64,000 nt of DNA from Oreohelix idahoensis (GCA_024509875.1 JAMPIV010012229.1:310001-374000); one strand, 5' to 3'. Shown: positions 36,005-49,599, numbered from the stretch's first letter. Notes: generated by a model from the letters alone, not told the origin. Translations and numbers: made by a program.

Positions 36005-36350
36005 TTGATCTTCATTTATTCTCTTTTCAGTCCTAGGTTTTCTAGGACCTCTTTATATGTTTTCTTCTCTTTATATGAAACGTGCACCATTCTTCTATAT
36101 ATCCACATCTCAAGGGCCTCATTTATTTCTTCTAATTGCTTCTTCATTGTCCATGTTTCTGCTCCATACAGCAATGACGAATATACATAAAGCATTTGAC
36201 GATTCTCAGTTTGATTTTGTGAGTTAGTTATTTTGATATTAGTATCTGTCTCATGTTGTTGAATGTAGCATTGACCATTCCTATTCTCTGCTAGATTTCG
36301 TTTTCACATCTGCCATTTTCTGTTATTATGTGACCAAGATATGAGAATAT
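36005..36350 (-). mobile_element. Decayed LINE RT C-terminal fragment, minus strand
   Basis: Translating the minus strand in shifting frames gives YLGHIITENGRCENEIQQRIG, then a KIKLRIVKCF-like stretch, then an EEWCTFHIKRRK-like region. This is the order found just after the RT catalytic core of LINEs. Several stops make it an old fragment. Confidence 0.65.
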
Positions 36351-36426
36351 TTATAACGAAAGAGTAATGGAGAAATGCGGCAGTGGAACAGTAAATGAGA
36401 ATGGGGACAAATTAATAAGCTTCTGC

Positions 36427-37378
36427 AGTATTAGTAGTATGTCATGTACTTTACGACGCGCATTTGTGCAGGTGGCGCGGACTTTTATATAAGAAAATAC
36501 TCCGATCGATTGTGCAGGTGGCGCGGACTTTTATATAAGAAAAAAAAATATTAGCTCAATAATGGCGGGTTAGTAGGTAGGTATTTTAATTGTTGTGTGT
36601 TGTTATGTTTCTATATACAACATATTTATACAATATACATACATATTTTACAACAGGTAGACAATATTTATACAATATATACATATATATACATACAATA
36701 TATATTTTAAGACATAGATAACAAAGGGCAAGGTTTTTTAATAAATATATTTAATATCACAGTGTTTTGTTACAGCTGCTGCCCAGAACAAATATATATA
36801 TAAATATAAAAAGCGGTAATGGCGGAAAATATAAAAAATTGATAATGGCGGCGTAGGTTACTAAGGGGGTGTTTTAAGGGAGAGGGTATTGACTTTGGCT
36901 GGCGGGGGTGACGACTCATGTGTGTGTTGGGGTGTAGCTGGCGGGTATGGGTGGTATTGTTTTGGTATTTTAAGTGTGTTGTTATGTTTCTTTATACAAC
37001 ACATACATATATACATACAATATATATTTTTACAACATAGATAACATAGGTCAAGGTCTTTTAATTGTAATAAATATATTTAATATCATAGTGTTTTGTT
37101 ACAGCTTCTGCCCAGAACAAATATATATAAAAAATATAAAAATCGATAATGGCGGCGTATGTTACTAAGGGGGTTTTTTAAGGGAGAGGGTATTGACTTT
37201 GGCTGGCGGGGGTGACGACGCATGTGTGTGTGTTGGGGTGTAGCTGGCGGCTGTGGATGGTATTGTTTTGGTATTTTAATTGTTGTGTGTTGTTGTAGTG
37301 TGTTGTTTCTTTATACAACATATACATATATACATATTTTACAACAGGTAGACAATAAATATACAATATATATATAAG
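36427..37378. repeat. Family C repeat, left arm, with ~306-bp tandem units
   Basis: The outer end (36427-36600) carries a duplicated GCAGGTGGCGCGGACTTTTATATAAG. It is found in reverse complement at 44340-44490. Inside are tandem ~306-bp units (GTAGGTTACTAAGGGGGT at about 36852 and 37158) with GATAATGGCGG motifs and a G-rich block. The reverse complement of these units forms the other arm at 38948-39658. No protein homology. Confidence 0.8.
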
Positions 37379-37441
37379 ACGCCACTAGGCGTGATGGCCA
37401 CTGACTGCTTTGACGGTCGGTGGTTAAGAATCGAAGAAGAA
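37379..37441 (+). mobile_element. LINE 3'-terminal 63 bp, followed by (TA)n
   Basis: GACGCCACTAGGCGTGATGG...GTTAAGAATCGAAGAAGAAAAG is the extreme 3' end of the LINE type at 39.66-44.22 kb, here cut to its last ~63 bp. It is followed by a (TA)n run to about 37535. Confidence 0.9.
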
Positions 37442-37442
37442 A

Positions 37443-37444
<2 letters not shown>

Positions 37445-37513
<69 letters not shown>

Positions 37514-37535
37514 TATATATATATATATATATACT
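37445..37535. repeat. (TA)n microsatellite
   Basis: A TA run with one GATA step, directly after the LINE tail. Confidence 0.97.
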
Positions 37536-37604
37536 TTTATTTAAAAAAACTTGGCCTTTGTTATCTATGTTGTAAAATATTGTATGAATATAGTATATAT
37601 ACAC

Positions 37605-38947
37605 GAGGGGCGTTCAGAAAGTAATGCACCACATCGTTTTTCTCAGGAGCTGTTTATTCAAAAAGCATAAAATTTATACACAATATACATGGATATGTCA
37701 TGTAAACATCGGTATTATTCAACACAATCCCCATCAAGTTGTACGGCTTTATGCCAGCGCGAAACAAGTGCATGTATTCCTAGCCCGTACCAGATTTTGT
37801 CTTGATCATGTAGCCATTCCTTCGCTGCATGAATCACTCCTTCATCATCTTCAAACCTTGTCCCACGGAGTGCATCTTTAAGTGGACCATATAGATGAAA
37901 ATCAGAGGGTGCCATATAGGGACTATAGGGTGGATGGGGTAGTACAGTCCAACCCAATTTGGTGATTGCTTCCCATGTTACCAGACTTGTGTGAGGGCGC
38001 GCATTGTCGTGAAGGAGAAGCAGGTCTGCTAGATTCTTGTGCGGCCGAACTCTGCGAAAACGTTGATTGAGTTTTTTCAATGTCTTAATGTAAGCTTGTG
38101 AATTGATTGTCTCTCCTCTTGGCAAAACGTCCACAAGAATCAAGAATCACACCTTCAATGTCCCAAAAGACAGTGATCATGACCTTTCCAGCTGAAGGAA
38201 TTGTCTTGAATTTCTTTCTTCTTGGTGATTGCGGATGATGCCACTCCCTTGACTGTCCTTTTGTCAAGGTTCAAAATGATGTGTCCAGGTTTCGTCACCT
38301 GTAACGATCTTAGCCAAAAATTTCTCTCCATCAGCATTGAAACGCTCCAAAAATTCAGAAGAAATTGCTTTCCTTTGCAATCGGTGGTCACTTGTGAGAC
38401 TTTGAGGAACCCATCTTGCACAAACCTTAGAAAATCCGAGAGTTTTTATAACTGCATTTGCACTACCAATGCTGACTGACAGCTGAAAGGCCAATTGTTG
38501 AGTAGTGATTCGCCTATCAGTAAGAATAATGCCCTCAGCGCATTTCAACATTTCTGCGTTGGTGGCTGTGGCAGGACGTCCACAGCACGGCCGATCAAGC
38601 AGCTCCGTATCTCCACTTTCTGATTCTTTGATTCTCTGAACCCAGTGACTTACTGTACTCCTGTCGACTGCAAAACTTCCATACACATCACACAGACGCT
38701 TGTGAATGTTCAGAAAAGTTTCCTTCTCTGCAACGAGAAATTCTATCACAATTCGCTGTTTATAACGCAAGTTGCTAACAAGATCCATTTCAACGGTTTA
38801 GGGCAGCCGTATTATTTGGCCGGTTGCGGTGCAATTTGATGCACACAATTAGCACATGCCATATTTGAAGTGTGCAAAATGTCATGCTTCTACCTTCATT
38901 ATTAGCTGAGAAAAACGATGTGGTGCATTACTTTCTGAACGCCCCTC
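37605..38947 (-). mobile_element. Mariner-like DNA transposon with 42-bp perfect inverted repeats
   Basis: The left end (from CGAGGGGCGTTCAGAAAG, 37605) and right end (to CTTTCTGAACGCCCCTCG, 38947) are perfect inverted repeats extending to CTCAG, about 42 bp. The element is about 1343 bp, the normal mariner size. The right flank begins TA; the left flank reads CA, so the TA target duplication has probably lost its T to a transition. It is inserted in a family C unit. The transposase gene inside is broken. Confidence 0.92.
37715..38788 (-). pseudogene. Mariner transposase, frameshifted
   Basis: Residues from the minus-strand start at 38788 give a helix-turn-helix DNA-binding half (MDLVSNLRYKQRIVIEFL, STVSHWVQRI, the RPCCGRPAT hook, a second HTH with ITTQQLAFQLSVS). 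TGDETWTHHF with the first catalytic Asp follows. The frame then shifts at about 38264 and again at about 38145. The C-terminal half (38143-37715) has HDNARPHTS (second Asp) and PYMAPSDFHLYG (third Asp). The usual YSPDLAPSDF reads YSPYMAPSDF here, but the catalytic Asp is retained. Translation of about 350 residues would be expected if intact. It would have cut and pasted the element at TA sites. Confidence 0.9.
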
Positions 38948-39658
38948 GTATATTGTCTACCTGTTGTAAAATATGTATATATGTAAATGTTGTATAAAAA
39001 AACAACACACTATAACAAAAAACAACAATTAAAATACCAAAACAATACCACCCACACCCGCCAGCTACACCCCAACACACACATGCGTCGTCACCCCCGC
39101 CAGCCAAAGTCAATACCCTCTCCCTTTAAAAACCCCCTTAGAAACCTACGCCGCCATTATCGATTTTTTATATTTTCCGCCATTATCGATTTTTATATTA
39201 TATATACATATTTATTCTGGGCAGAAGCTGTAACAAAACGCTGTGATATTAAATATATTTATTAAAAAACCTTGGCCTTTGTTATCTATGTTGTAAAAAT
39301 ATATTTTATGTATATATGTTGTATAAAGAAACATAACAACACACTTAAAATACCAAAACAATACCACCCACACCCGCCAGCTACACCCCAACACACACAT
39401 GAGTCGTCACCCCCGCCAGCCAAAGTCAATACCCTCTCCCTTAAAAAACCCCCTTAGTAACCTACGCCGCCATTATCGATTTTTTATATGTTCCGCCATT
39501 ATCGATTTTTATATTTTGTATATATATTTGTTTTGGGCAGCAGCTGTAACAAAACACTGTGAAATTAAATACATTTATTAAAAAAACCTTGGCCTTTGTT
39601 ATCTATGTTGTAAAATGTTGTATATATGTATAAATATTGTATGCATATGTATATGTAT
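38948..39658. repeat. Family C repeat, inverted arm with two ~314-bp tandem units
   Basis: This is the reverse complement of 36600-37378. CCTACGCCGCCATTATCGATTTTT occurs at about 39147 and 39461, spaced 314 bp. The doublet CCGCCATTATCGAT (twice per unit) and AACCTTGGCCTTTGTTATCTATG are well conserved between arms. Confidence 0.88.
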
Positions 39659-40605
39659 TTATAGAGCAGTGCTCAGAATGGCAAAGACAGCTTTACATTA
39701 ATTTTGTTGATTTTGAAAAGGCTTTCGACAGCATACATAGGGACAGTTTATGGAAATTACTGAGGGCTTATGGAATTCCAAGCTGCATAGTGTCAATCAT
39801 AAAAAGCCTCTATGCCAACTTTACGTGTAGTGTTGGTCAGAGCAACCTAACCTTTGAGGTGAAGACAGGAGTACGACAGGGATGCCCCTTATCAACCACT
39901 CTATTTTTAACAGTCATAGACTCGGTGATGCGCCAGACAACAGATGGCAGTCCAAGAGGAATAAGTTGGACAACATTTTCTACATTGGAAGATCTGGAAT
40001 ATGCAGATGACATTGCACTACTAGCACATTCACATCAACACATCCAGGAAAAAACGGATAGACTTAATAAGTTTAGCCAGCAGGTGGGCTTGAATATCAA
40101 TTTAAAGAAGTCTGAGGTCATGACGCTCAATGTGAGCAACCCTGAGCCCATATCAGTAAGGAATCAGCAATTGGTACAGACAGATACCTTCACATACCTA
40201 GGAAGTATAGTAACACCAGACGGCGGGGCAGGCAAAGACATTAACATCAGAATGAATAAGGCAAGAACAGCCTTCTTTAGCCTAAACAACATCTGGAAGT
40301 CCTCCCAATACAGCACAAGCACAACATTAAGATTATATCAGAGCTGTGTGCTTTCTGTGCTTCTCTATGGTGCGGAATGCTGGAGAGTTACAGAGAAGGA
40401 AATGTCGAAATTGTCCTCTTTTCACACAACATGCCTAAGAAAAATTCACCGAATCTTTTGCCCAAATACCATCACTAACCAAGATCTGCTTACTCGTAGC
40501 AAGCAAGAGGACATGCACACCATCATAGCTGGCAGACGCTGGAGCTGGGTTGGTCATGTCCTCAGAAGAGACCCCGATGCCATCACAAGAACAGCTATGC
40601 TTTAG
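39637..40605 (+). pseudogene. LINE reverse transcriptase, 5'-truncated
   Basis: This is a 322-residue open frame; the first 8 or so residues are translated from family C sequence. It contains YINFVDFEKAFDSIHRDSLW (catalytic Asp), TGVRQGCPLSTTLFL, LEYADDIALLAH (catalytic Asp pair), VGLNINLKKSEVM and FTYLGSIVTPDGG. The C-terminal [12 protein letters not shown] and WSWVGHVLRRDPDAITRTAM follow. A TAG at about 40603 replaces the codon before TPEGKRKRGRP, which continues in the same frame, so this is one nonsense change in an otherwise open stretch. It is the best-preserved LINE RT in the window. Function (target-primed reverse transcription) is family knowledge. Confidence 0.9.
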
Positions 40606-43600
40606 ACCCCTGAAGGAAAACGGAAGAGAGGCCGACCACAAACAACCTGGCGGAGGACTGTGGAGGCTAAGATGCAAATTAATATGAAACAAATATAAAG
40701 GTATGTTATCAGGCACTCGCAGGAAATAAAGAAGTAGAACACCAGACAACAGAAAAACAACAGACATGAGTGGCTTACCCAGGATTTGAACACTGGACCT
40801 TCCGTGCGACAACCCCGCCTAGCCATGCAAGCGAATCACACTATCCGCTCTGCCATCTACGCATCATCAAAAATGATGTTTCAATGGCAGGTCAATAGTG
40901 CGAACCACAATACACGACACCAGAAGTCCTCCATGGGCAGTTCAGCCTATTAATGACGCAATCACTTCTGTTGTATTTCTATCAAGCAGTATAGGCCGAA
41001 TCCAACAAGACCCTTAGGACCTTAATACTGTGTCCAGTAAATGATAGTAGACTAGAACAGTGAGAACAGGATAGTGGGTAGGTTTGGTATTGTACAAACA
41101 TTTATTACAAATAAGGGAGGGAAACCTGAGGCCTGTAAACAGTAAATTAATATGAAACAAATATAAAGGTATGTTATCAGGCACTCGCAGGAAATAAAGA
41201 AGTAGAACACCAGACAACAGAAAAACAACAGACATGAGTGGCTTACCCAGGATTTGAACACTGGACCTTCCATGCGACAACCCCGCCTAGCCATGCAAGC
41301 GAATCACACTATCCGCTCTGCCATCTACGCATCATCAAAAATGATGTTTCAATGGCAGGTCAATAGTGCGAACCACAATACACGACACCAGAAGTCCTCC
41401 ATGGGCAGTTCAGCCTATTAATGACGCAATCACTTCTGTTGTATTTCTATCAAGCAGTATAGGCCGAATCCAACAAGACCCTTAGGACCTTAATACTGTG
41501 TCCAGTAAATGATAGTAGACTAGAACAGTGAGAACAGGATAGTGGGTAGGTTTGGTATTGTACACACATTTATTACAAATAAGGGAGGGAAACCTGAGGC
41601 CTGTAAACAGTAAATTAATATGAAACAAATATAAAGGTATGTTATCAGGCACTCGCAGGAAATAAAGAAGTAGAACACCAGACAACAGAAAAACAACAGA
41701 CATGAGTGGCTTACCCAGGATTTGAACACTGGACCTTCCGTGCGACAACCCCGCCTAGCCATGCAAGCGAATCACACTATCCGCTCTGCCATCTACGCAT
41801 CATCAAAAATGATGTTTCAATGGCAGGTCAATAGTGCGAACCACAATACACGACACCAGAAGTCCTCCATGGGCAGTTCAGCCTATTAATGACGCAATCA
41901 CTTCTGTTGTATTTCTATCAAGCAGTATAGGCCGAATCCAACAAGACCCTTAGGACCTTAATACTGTGTCCAGTAAATGATAGTAGACTAGAACAGTGAG
42001 AACAGGATAGTGGGTAGGTTTGGTATTGGCGGGGTTGTCGCACGGAAGGTCCAGTGTTCAAATCCTGGGTAAGCCACTCATGTCTGTTGTTTTTCTGTTG
42101 TCTGGTGTTCTACTTCTTTATTTCCTGCGAGTGCCTGATAACATACCTTTATATTTGTTTCATATTAATTTACTGTTTACAGGCCTCAGGTTTCCCTCCC
42201 TTATTTGTAATAAATGTTTGTACAATACCAAACCTACCCACTATCCTGTTCTCACTGTTCTAGTCTACTATCATTTACTGGACACAGTATTAAGGTCCTA
42301 AGGGGCTTGTTGGATTCGGCCTATACTGCTTGATAGAAATACAACAGAAGTGATTGCGTCATTAATAGGCTGAACTGCCCATGGAGGACTTCTGGTGTCG
42401 TGTATTGTGGTTCGCACTATTGACCTGCCATTGAAACATCATTTTTGATGATGCGTAGATGGCAGAGCGGATAGTGTGATTCGCTTGCATGGCTAGGCGG
42501 GGTTGTCGCACGGAAGGTCCAGTGTTCAAATCCTGGGTAAGCCACTCATGTCTGTTGTTTTTCTGTTGTCTGGTGTTCTACTTCTTTATTTCCTGCGAGT
42601 GCCTGATAACATACCTTTATATTTGTTTCATATTAATTTACTGTTTACAGGCCTCAGGTTTCCCCCCCTTATTTGTAATAAATGTTTGTACAATACCAAA
42701 CCTACCCACTATCCTGTTCTCACTGTTCTAGTCTACTATCATTTACTGGACACAGTATTAAGGTCCTAAGGGTCTTGTTGGATTCGGCCTATACTGCTTG
42801 ATAGAAATACAACAGAAGTGATTGCGTCATTAATAGGCTGAACTGCCCATGGAGGACTTCTGGTGTCGTGTATTGTGGTTCGCACTATTGACCTGCCATT
42901 GAAACATCATTTTTGATGATGCGTAGATGGCAGAGCGGATAGTGTGATTCGCTTGCATGGCTAGGCGGGGTTGTCGCACGGAAGGTCCAGTGTTCAAATC
43001 CTGGGTAAGCCACTCATGTCTGTTGTTTTTCTGTTGTCTGGTGTTCTACTTCTTTATTTCCTGCGAGTGCCTGATAACATACCTTTATATTTGTTTCATA
43101 TTAATTTACTGTTTACAGGCCTCAGGTTTCCCTCCCTTATTTGTAATAAATGTTTGTACAATACCAAACCTACCCACTATCCTGTTCTCACTGTTCTAGT
43201 CTACTATCATTTACTGGACACAGTATAAAGGTCCTAAGGGTCTTGTTGGATTCGGCCTATACTGCTTGATAGAAATACAACAGAAGTGATTGCGTCATTA
43301 ATAGGCTGAACTGCCCATGGAGGACTTCTGGTGTCGTGTATTGTGGTTCGCACTATTGACCTGCCATTGAAAACATCATTTTTTGATGATGCGTAGATGG
43401 CAGAGCGGATAGTGTGATTCGCTTGCATGGCTAGGCGGGGTTGTCGCACGGAAGGTCCAGTGTTCAAATCCTGGGTAAGCCACTCATGTCTGTTGTTTTT
43501 CTGTTGTCTGGTGTTCTACTTCTTTATTTCCTGCGAGTGCCTGATAACATACCTTTATATTTGTTTCATATTAATTTACTGTTTACAGGCCTCAGGTTTC

Positions 43601-44223
43601 CCTCCCTTATTTGTAATAAATGTTTGTACAATACCAAACCTACCCACTATCCTGTTCTCACTGTTCTAGTCTACTATCATTTACTGGACACAGTATTAAG
43701 GTCCTAAGGGTCTTGTTGGATTCGGCCTATACTGCTTGATAGAAATACAACAGAAGTGATTGCGTCATTAATAGGCTGAACTGCCCATGGAGGACTTCTG
43801 GTGTCGTGTATTGTGGTTCGCACTATTGACCTGCCATTGAAACATCATTTTTTTATGATGCGTAGATGGCAGAGCGGATAGTGTGATTCGCTTGCATGGC
43901 TAGGCGGGGTTGTCGCACGGAAGGTCCAGTGTTCAAATCCTGGGTAAGCCACTCATGTCTGTTGTTTTTCTGTTGTCGGGTGTTCTACTTCTTTATTTCC
44001 TGCGAGTGCCTGATAACATACCTTTATATTTGTTTCATATTAATTTACTGTTTACAGGCCTCAGGTTTCCCTCCCTTATTTGTACTAAGATGCAAAGAAT
44101 GAACCAGAGTTGGGGCACTGTACGAAGGATGGCCACCGACCGAGCAAAGTGGAATCAATTTGTTGTTGCCCTACAAGACGCCACTAGGCGTGATGGCCAC
44201 TGACTGCTTTGACGGTCGGCGGC
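39660..44223 (+). mobile_element. LINE fragment (RT to 3' end) split by a SINE array
   Basis: The LINE runs from 39660 to 40678 and resumes at 44085, ending with TTTGACGGTCGGCGGCTAAGG and a GAAGAAAGAAGAA tail. At the split, CTAAGATGCAAA is duplicated on both sides of the array. It is 5'-truncated (no endonuclease) and joins family C sequence directly at about 39658. Four other copies of its 3' end lie in the window (26.7, 33.6, 37.4 kb and this one), so this family has been active locally. Confidence 0.92.
40679..44084. mobile_element. 3.4-kb family E SINE array, ~468-bp units, opposed arms, 12-bp target duplication
   Basis: Minus-strand units occupy 40679 to about 42026 and plus-strand units about 42027-44084, each unit 468-470 bp and nearly identical. 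A unit joins the 254-bp SINE (A box GATGGCAGAGCGGATAGTG, B box GTGTTCAAATCC) to a ~214-bp spacer (CCTCAGGTTTCCC...GAACTGCCCATGG). The target duplication CTAAGATGCAAA is at 40667-40678 and 44085-44096, inside the LINE. The repeated 80-97-residue frames are shadows of the repeat, not genes. Confidence 0.93.
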
Positions 44224-44259
44224 TAAGGATCAAAGAAGAAAGAAGAATATATATGTATA

Positions 44260-46247
<1,988 letters not shown>

Positions 46248-46560
46248 TACCGTATGGCGCCATATGACCAAGGCTGAATCACATAGTAGTCAAGAATATC
46301 TATGGCGAACCAAACGACCAGAGCTAAATCGCATTGTTATTTTAAAAAATGTCGTATGGCGCCCACCATATTACCAAGGCTGAATCACACAGTAGTCAAG
46401 AATATCGTATGGAGCCATATGACCAAGGCTGAATGATATAGTAATCAAGAATATCGTATGGCGCCCACCATATGACCAGTGCTGAATCACATAATAATCA
46501 AGAATACGTATGCCGCCCACCATATGACCAGTGCTGAATCACACAGTAGTCAAGCAAGCA
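46248..46560. repeat. Degenerate tandem repeat, about 50-54 bp, six units
   Basis: Units read (C)GTATGGCGCC(CACC)ATATGACCA(A/G)(G/T)GCTGAATCACA(T/C)AGTAGTCAAGAATAT. A CACC insertion in some units alternates with its absence. Confidence 0.9.
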
Positions 46561-46750
46561 GGGACTCTCGATAAAGAGAGTTCATTTTAAAATAAAGTTT
46601 GACATTGTTCTAGTCCGAGCATTATTGAGGGCGCACTCACAAATATGCTACCTCGTATTTTGTACAGGTGTGCACCGAACTGGCTACCGCATCGTGTAAA
46701 ACTAGCTGCTACAGAAACACTGCTGCAGAAAGACATGAATATTTTCATGC

Positions 46751-47280
46751 AGGCTTCCTGTAAGATGATCAGCTGCTGTACTGGCTTCATACTCCTTAGG
46801 GCAGGGATCGGGAACCCGCGGCTCGCATGCTGCTCTTTGAGCCATCTCGTGCGGCTCTCGGCTTTTGGCTACTTAACGTCAATTATATATAATATATATA
46901 TTACTGAATGAGGTATACCACATGATTTTTTTTTCATGCGGCTCTTCAATTTTTTAAAATGGAGACAAAATTAAATATTTCGCTCTATGATCTGGAAAGG
47001 TTCCCGATCGCTGCCTTAGGGAGGTGAAAAGGAAAATCACTGAATTTTGTATGGATTGCTTATTCTGATTTTATTTTACAGTTTTTCGGTGGTCTCTGAA
47101 GAGAAAATCAAAGAGTAGAACTGCTACAATATCAGGTGTGTCGTACAAGACGACAAATACGAGTTTGTGCATTCAGCTGACACATCATCATGTGAAACCA
47201 CCGCTACAATAGCATGTGACTGCTTGCCGCAGGCTTCCTGCAAGGAGATCAGCTGTAGTAGTGGTTCCATGCTCCGTAAG
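46751..47280. repeat. Local direct duplication of a ~50-bp block around a MITE
   Basis: CAGGCTTCCTGTAAGATGATCAGCTGCTGTACTGGCTTCAT (46751 onwards) recurs as CAGGCTTCCTGCAAGGAGATCAGCTGTAGTAGTGGTTCCAT (47231 onwards). The MITE inserted at the end of the first block. Confidence 0.75.
46802..47013. mobile_element. hAT-type non-autonomous transposon (MITE), 212 bp, perfect 8-bp target duplication
   Basis: The terminal inverted repeats are CAGGGATCGGGAACC at 46802-46816 and its complement GGTTCCCGATCGCTG at 46999-47013, 14 of 15 matching. The 8-bp direct repeat CCTTAGGG flanks both ends (46794-46801 and 47014-47021). The CAG.G ends and 8-bp duplication define the hAT superfamily. The body is GC-rich at the left (GCGGCTCGCATGCTGCTCTTTGAGCC) and AT-rich in the middle, with no coding capacity. 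It would have been moved by a transposase encoded elsewhere. Confidence 0.95.
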
Positions 47281-47812
47281 GAACGCAAAGACAAATGGCA
47301 ATAATGTATTCGGTAAATACTCCTTATCTTTCACGGCCTCTCTTCCCCCTCCCCGCCCCTCTGTTTATCTTTCCCACCCTTTCTCTTTACATTCTCGTCA
47401 TTGAATTCCACAGAGGGCACATTGTTGGAGTCAGTCTGTGTTGAATCTTTTCAGGAAGCGACCGAAGAATTTGACCTTCAATTTGGTTTACTTTCTTTCT
47501 AGCCTCACTTTTTTCTTCTCTCAATCATACAAGCATTTACCTTGATCTCCATCACACACGCATATGTCGTTCTCTCTATCGCACACGCATGTGTCTTCTC
47601 TCATTCACACATGCACGTACTATCCTCTTTGTTGGAAGTTTAAATAATATATGCTGCTTTATTATTATAATTTTTGTTTCTTTTGGCTGCATTAAAAAAA
47701 TAGGAAAGAAAGTACATTATCCCTATAAAAATATGAAATAAACTATAAGAACTCTTGCTATAAACTTTCGAGGAACAGAGCAGGCCTGTATCAAAATAAA
47801 AACAGTAGCTTC
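47022..47812. other. Unannotated stretch apart from the local duplication
   Basis: Pyrimidine-rich at about 47340-47400 and 47500-47600, with a CACACGCATGTGTC(T) motif repeated at about 47557-47600. No gene recognised. Confidence 0.45.
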
Positions 47813-48432
47813 GTTTGTCACTGTCGATGTAACAAATGTAATAGGCGATCTATAATTTTTGTCACTGTCGATGTAACAAATGTAACAGATGATCTTTATA
47901 GTGTGTTACTGTGGATGTCACAAATGTGACATATGATCTATTAAGTTTGTTACTGTCGATGTAACAAATGTAACAGACGATCTATAAATTTTGTTACTGT
48001 TGATGTCACAATTGTGACACATGATCTATATAGTTTGTCAATGTCGATGTCACAAATGTAACAGGCGATCTATAAAGTTTGTTACTGTCGATGTAACAAA
48101 TGTAACAGGCGATCTATAAAGTTTCTCACTGTCGATGAAACAAATGTAACAGACGATCTATAAAGTTTATCACTGACGATGTAACAAATGTAACAGACGA
48201 TCTATAAAGTTTGTCACTGTCGATGAAACAAATGTAACAGACGATCTATAAAGTTTATCACTGTCGATGTCACAAATGTAACAGACGATCTATAAAATTG
48301 GTCACTGTCGATGTCACAAATGTAACAGACGATCTATATCGTTTGTCACTGTCGAGGTAACAAATGTAACAGACGATCTATAAAGTTCGTCACTGTCGAA
48401 GTGATAAACGTAACAGCCGATCTATAACGATG
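47813..48432. repeat. 44-bp minisatellite, about 14 copies
   Basis: The unit is (G)TCACTGTCGATGTAACAAATGTAACAGACGATCTATAAAGTTTG, stepping 44 bp. The inner part is near-palindromic: in several units TGTCACAAATGTGACA is an almost perfect inverted repeat, in others TGTAACAAATGTAACA. Confidence 0.95.
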
Positions 48433-48615
48433 GTTACTGCCAGTCTTTGCAACTCTTCCCTTCAGATACTTGTTCGTGTTCTTGGAAGTTTCACTGAAGT
48501 TCTCTTGTTCCATATGTATTTAGGTTTTTATTGTTTTATGCTGTCACTTCTATATTGTTGTGTATTGACATGTCATTTTCTTTCTTCTTGTTATTGTTTT
48601 ATGCTGTCACTTCTA

Positions 48616-48624
48616 TACATACAC

Positions 48625-48655
<31 letters not shown>

Positions 48656-48681
48656 ATATATATATATTATATATATAAAGT

Positions 48682-48740
<59 letters not shown>
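48616..48740. repeat. (TA)n microsatellite
   Basis: TA dinucleotides with CATA and AAGTCAA interruptions. Confidence 0.96.
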
Positions 48741-48743
<3 letters not shown>

Positions 48744-48778
48744 ATATTTTTATTCATTTTTTTCCAGATTGATACACT

Positions 48779-48935
48779 ATGGTTTATAAATTAACTAAAG
48801 AAGAAAGAATATAGATTATTCTCATGTACGGAAAGGACGGTACCACACAAGGATCAGTTGCTGAAGAGTTTAATTCCAAGCATCCTGACAAGCCACCCAG
48901 TTGATCATAGAACTGTTCGTAGACTGATCGTTTCA
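48779..48935 (+). pseudogene. Fragment of a transposase-type helix-turn-helix domain
   Basis: The ATG at 48779 opens MVYKLTKEERI, a TAG, then ILMYGKDGTTQGSVAEEFNSKHPDKPPS and another stop. The sequence 'T.EE...I...YG....S....FN..HP.' is that of the N-terminal HTH of some arthropod and mollusc transposon proteins. The catalytic part is missing. It may belong to an element ending at GGCCCACCCTGTAC (about 49235-49250), a common transposon-end motif. Confidence 0.5.
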
Positions 48936-49262
48936 AAGAAACAAAACGCATTTAAGTATGTCTGCCGAATTGTCGACCAAGAACTTAAACCTATGCAGAA
49001 TCTTTTGCACTGGTCTGTACATTTTTAGGAAAAAGCCCACATAAATAATTGAGACAGTTTTTACAAGAAACAAATGTTTCAATGAGCTACTACTTTCATC
49101 CAGTCATCTTAACTTTATGTTACTTTACTTAGGAATGTTCAAAGGTCGCGCGGCATCCCAGTTAGAATGATGTCAAACAATTCGAACATTAAATTTAATT
49201 TTTGTAATAAATTGCCTATGAGGCTTGAATTTTGGCCCACCCTGTACATAGCAACGTAGACA

Positions 49263-49571
49263 GTGGAGGAACGGACAATGACATCCAAAATAATATTAAA
49301 TTATGCAGAAGGAATGAATGGATTTCATATCATTAAGAAAAACATGAACAATAAAATAAATCACAAAAATAAAAATGTTCAACTCAAATGTCAAAGCAAT
49401 CTTAATCGTTGGACCCGGAAACACGGAGAACAACAAAGACAAGAATTAAGATTTCATATAACAAGATCAACCGGTGAAAAAACTGATGGGGGGAAAAAAA
49501 TCACCTTTGGGATAAGAGATCAGAAAACGACGTTGGTCTTGGACAGGACACACACTGAGGTCATTAGCTGA
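49263..49571 (+). other. Unrecognised 102-residue open frame
   Basis: The protein is rich in Lys, Asn and Arg and matches nothing I know. It lies just upstream of a LINE 3' end and may be decayed TE sequence. There is no evidence for expression. Confidence 0.25.
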
Positions 49572-49599
49572 TGTACGCAAGGCAGTGCATATTCTTAAC

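Noticed and set aside
37715..38788. Host SETMAR-type gene
   Set aside because: No SET domain or introns; inverted repeats at both ends show it is a mariner element.
42430..42545. Functional tRNA genes in the 468-bp units
   Set aside because: A and B boxes are recognisable, but the cloverleaf is not maintained and each is embedded in a SINE with a defined tail.
41014..44203. Family of 80-97-residue membrane-like frames on both strands
   Set aside because: They recur once per 468-bp SINE unit with identical sequence and no selection signal; they are shadows of the repeat.
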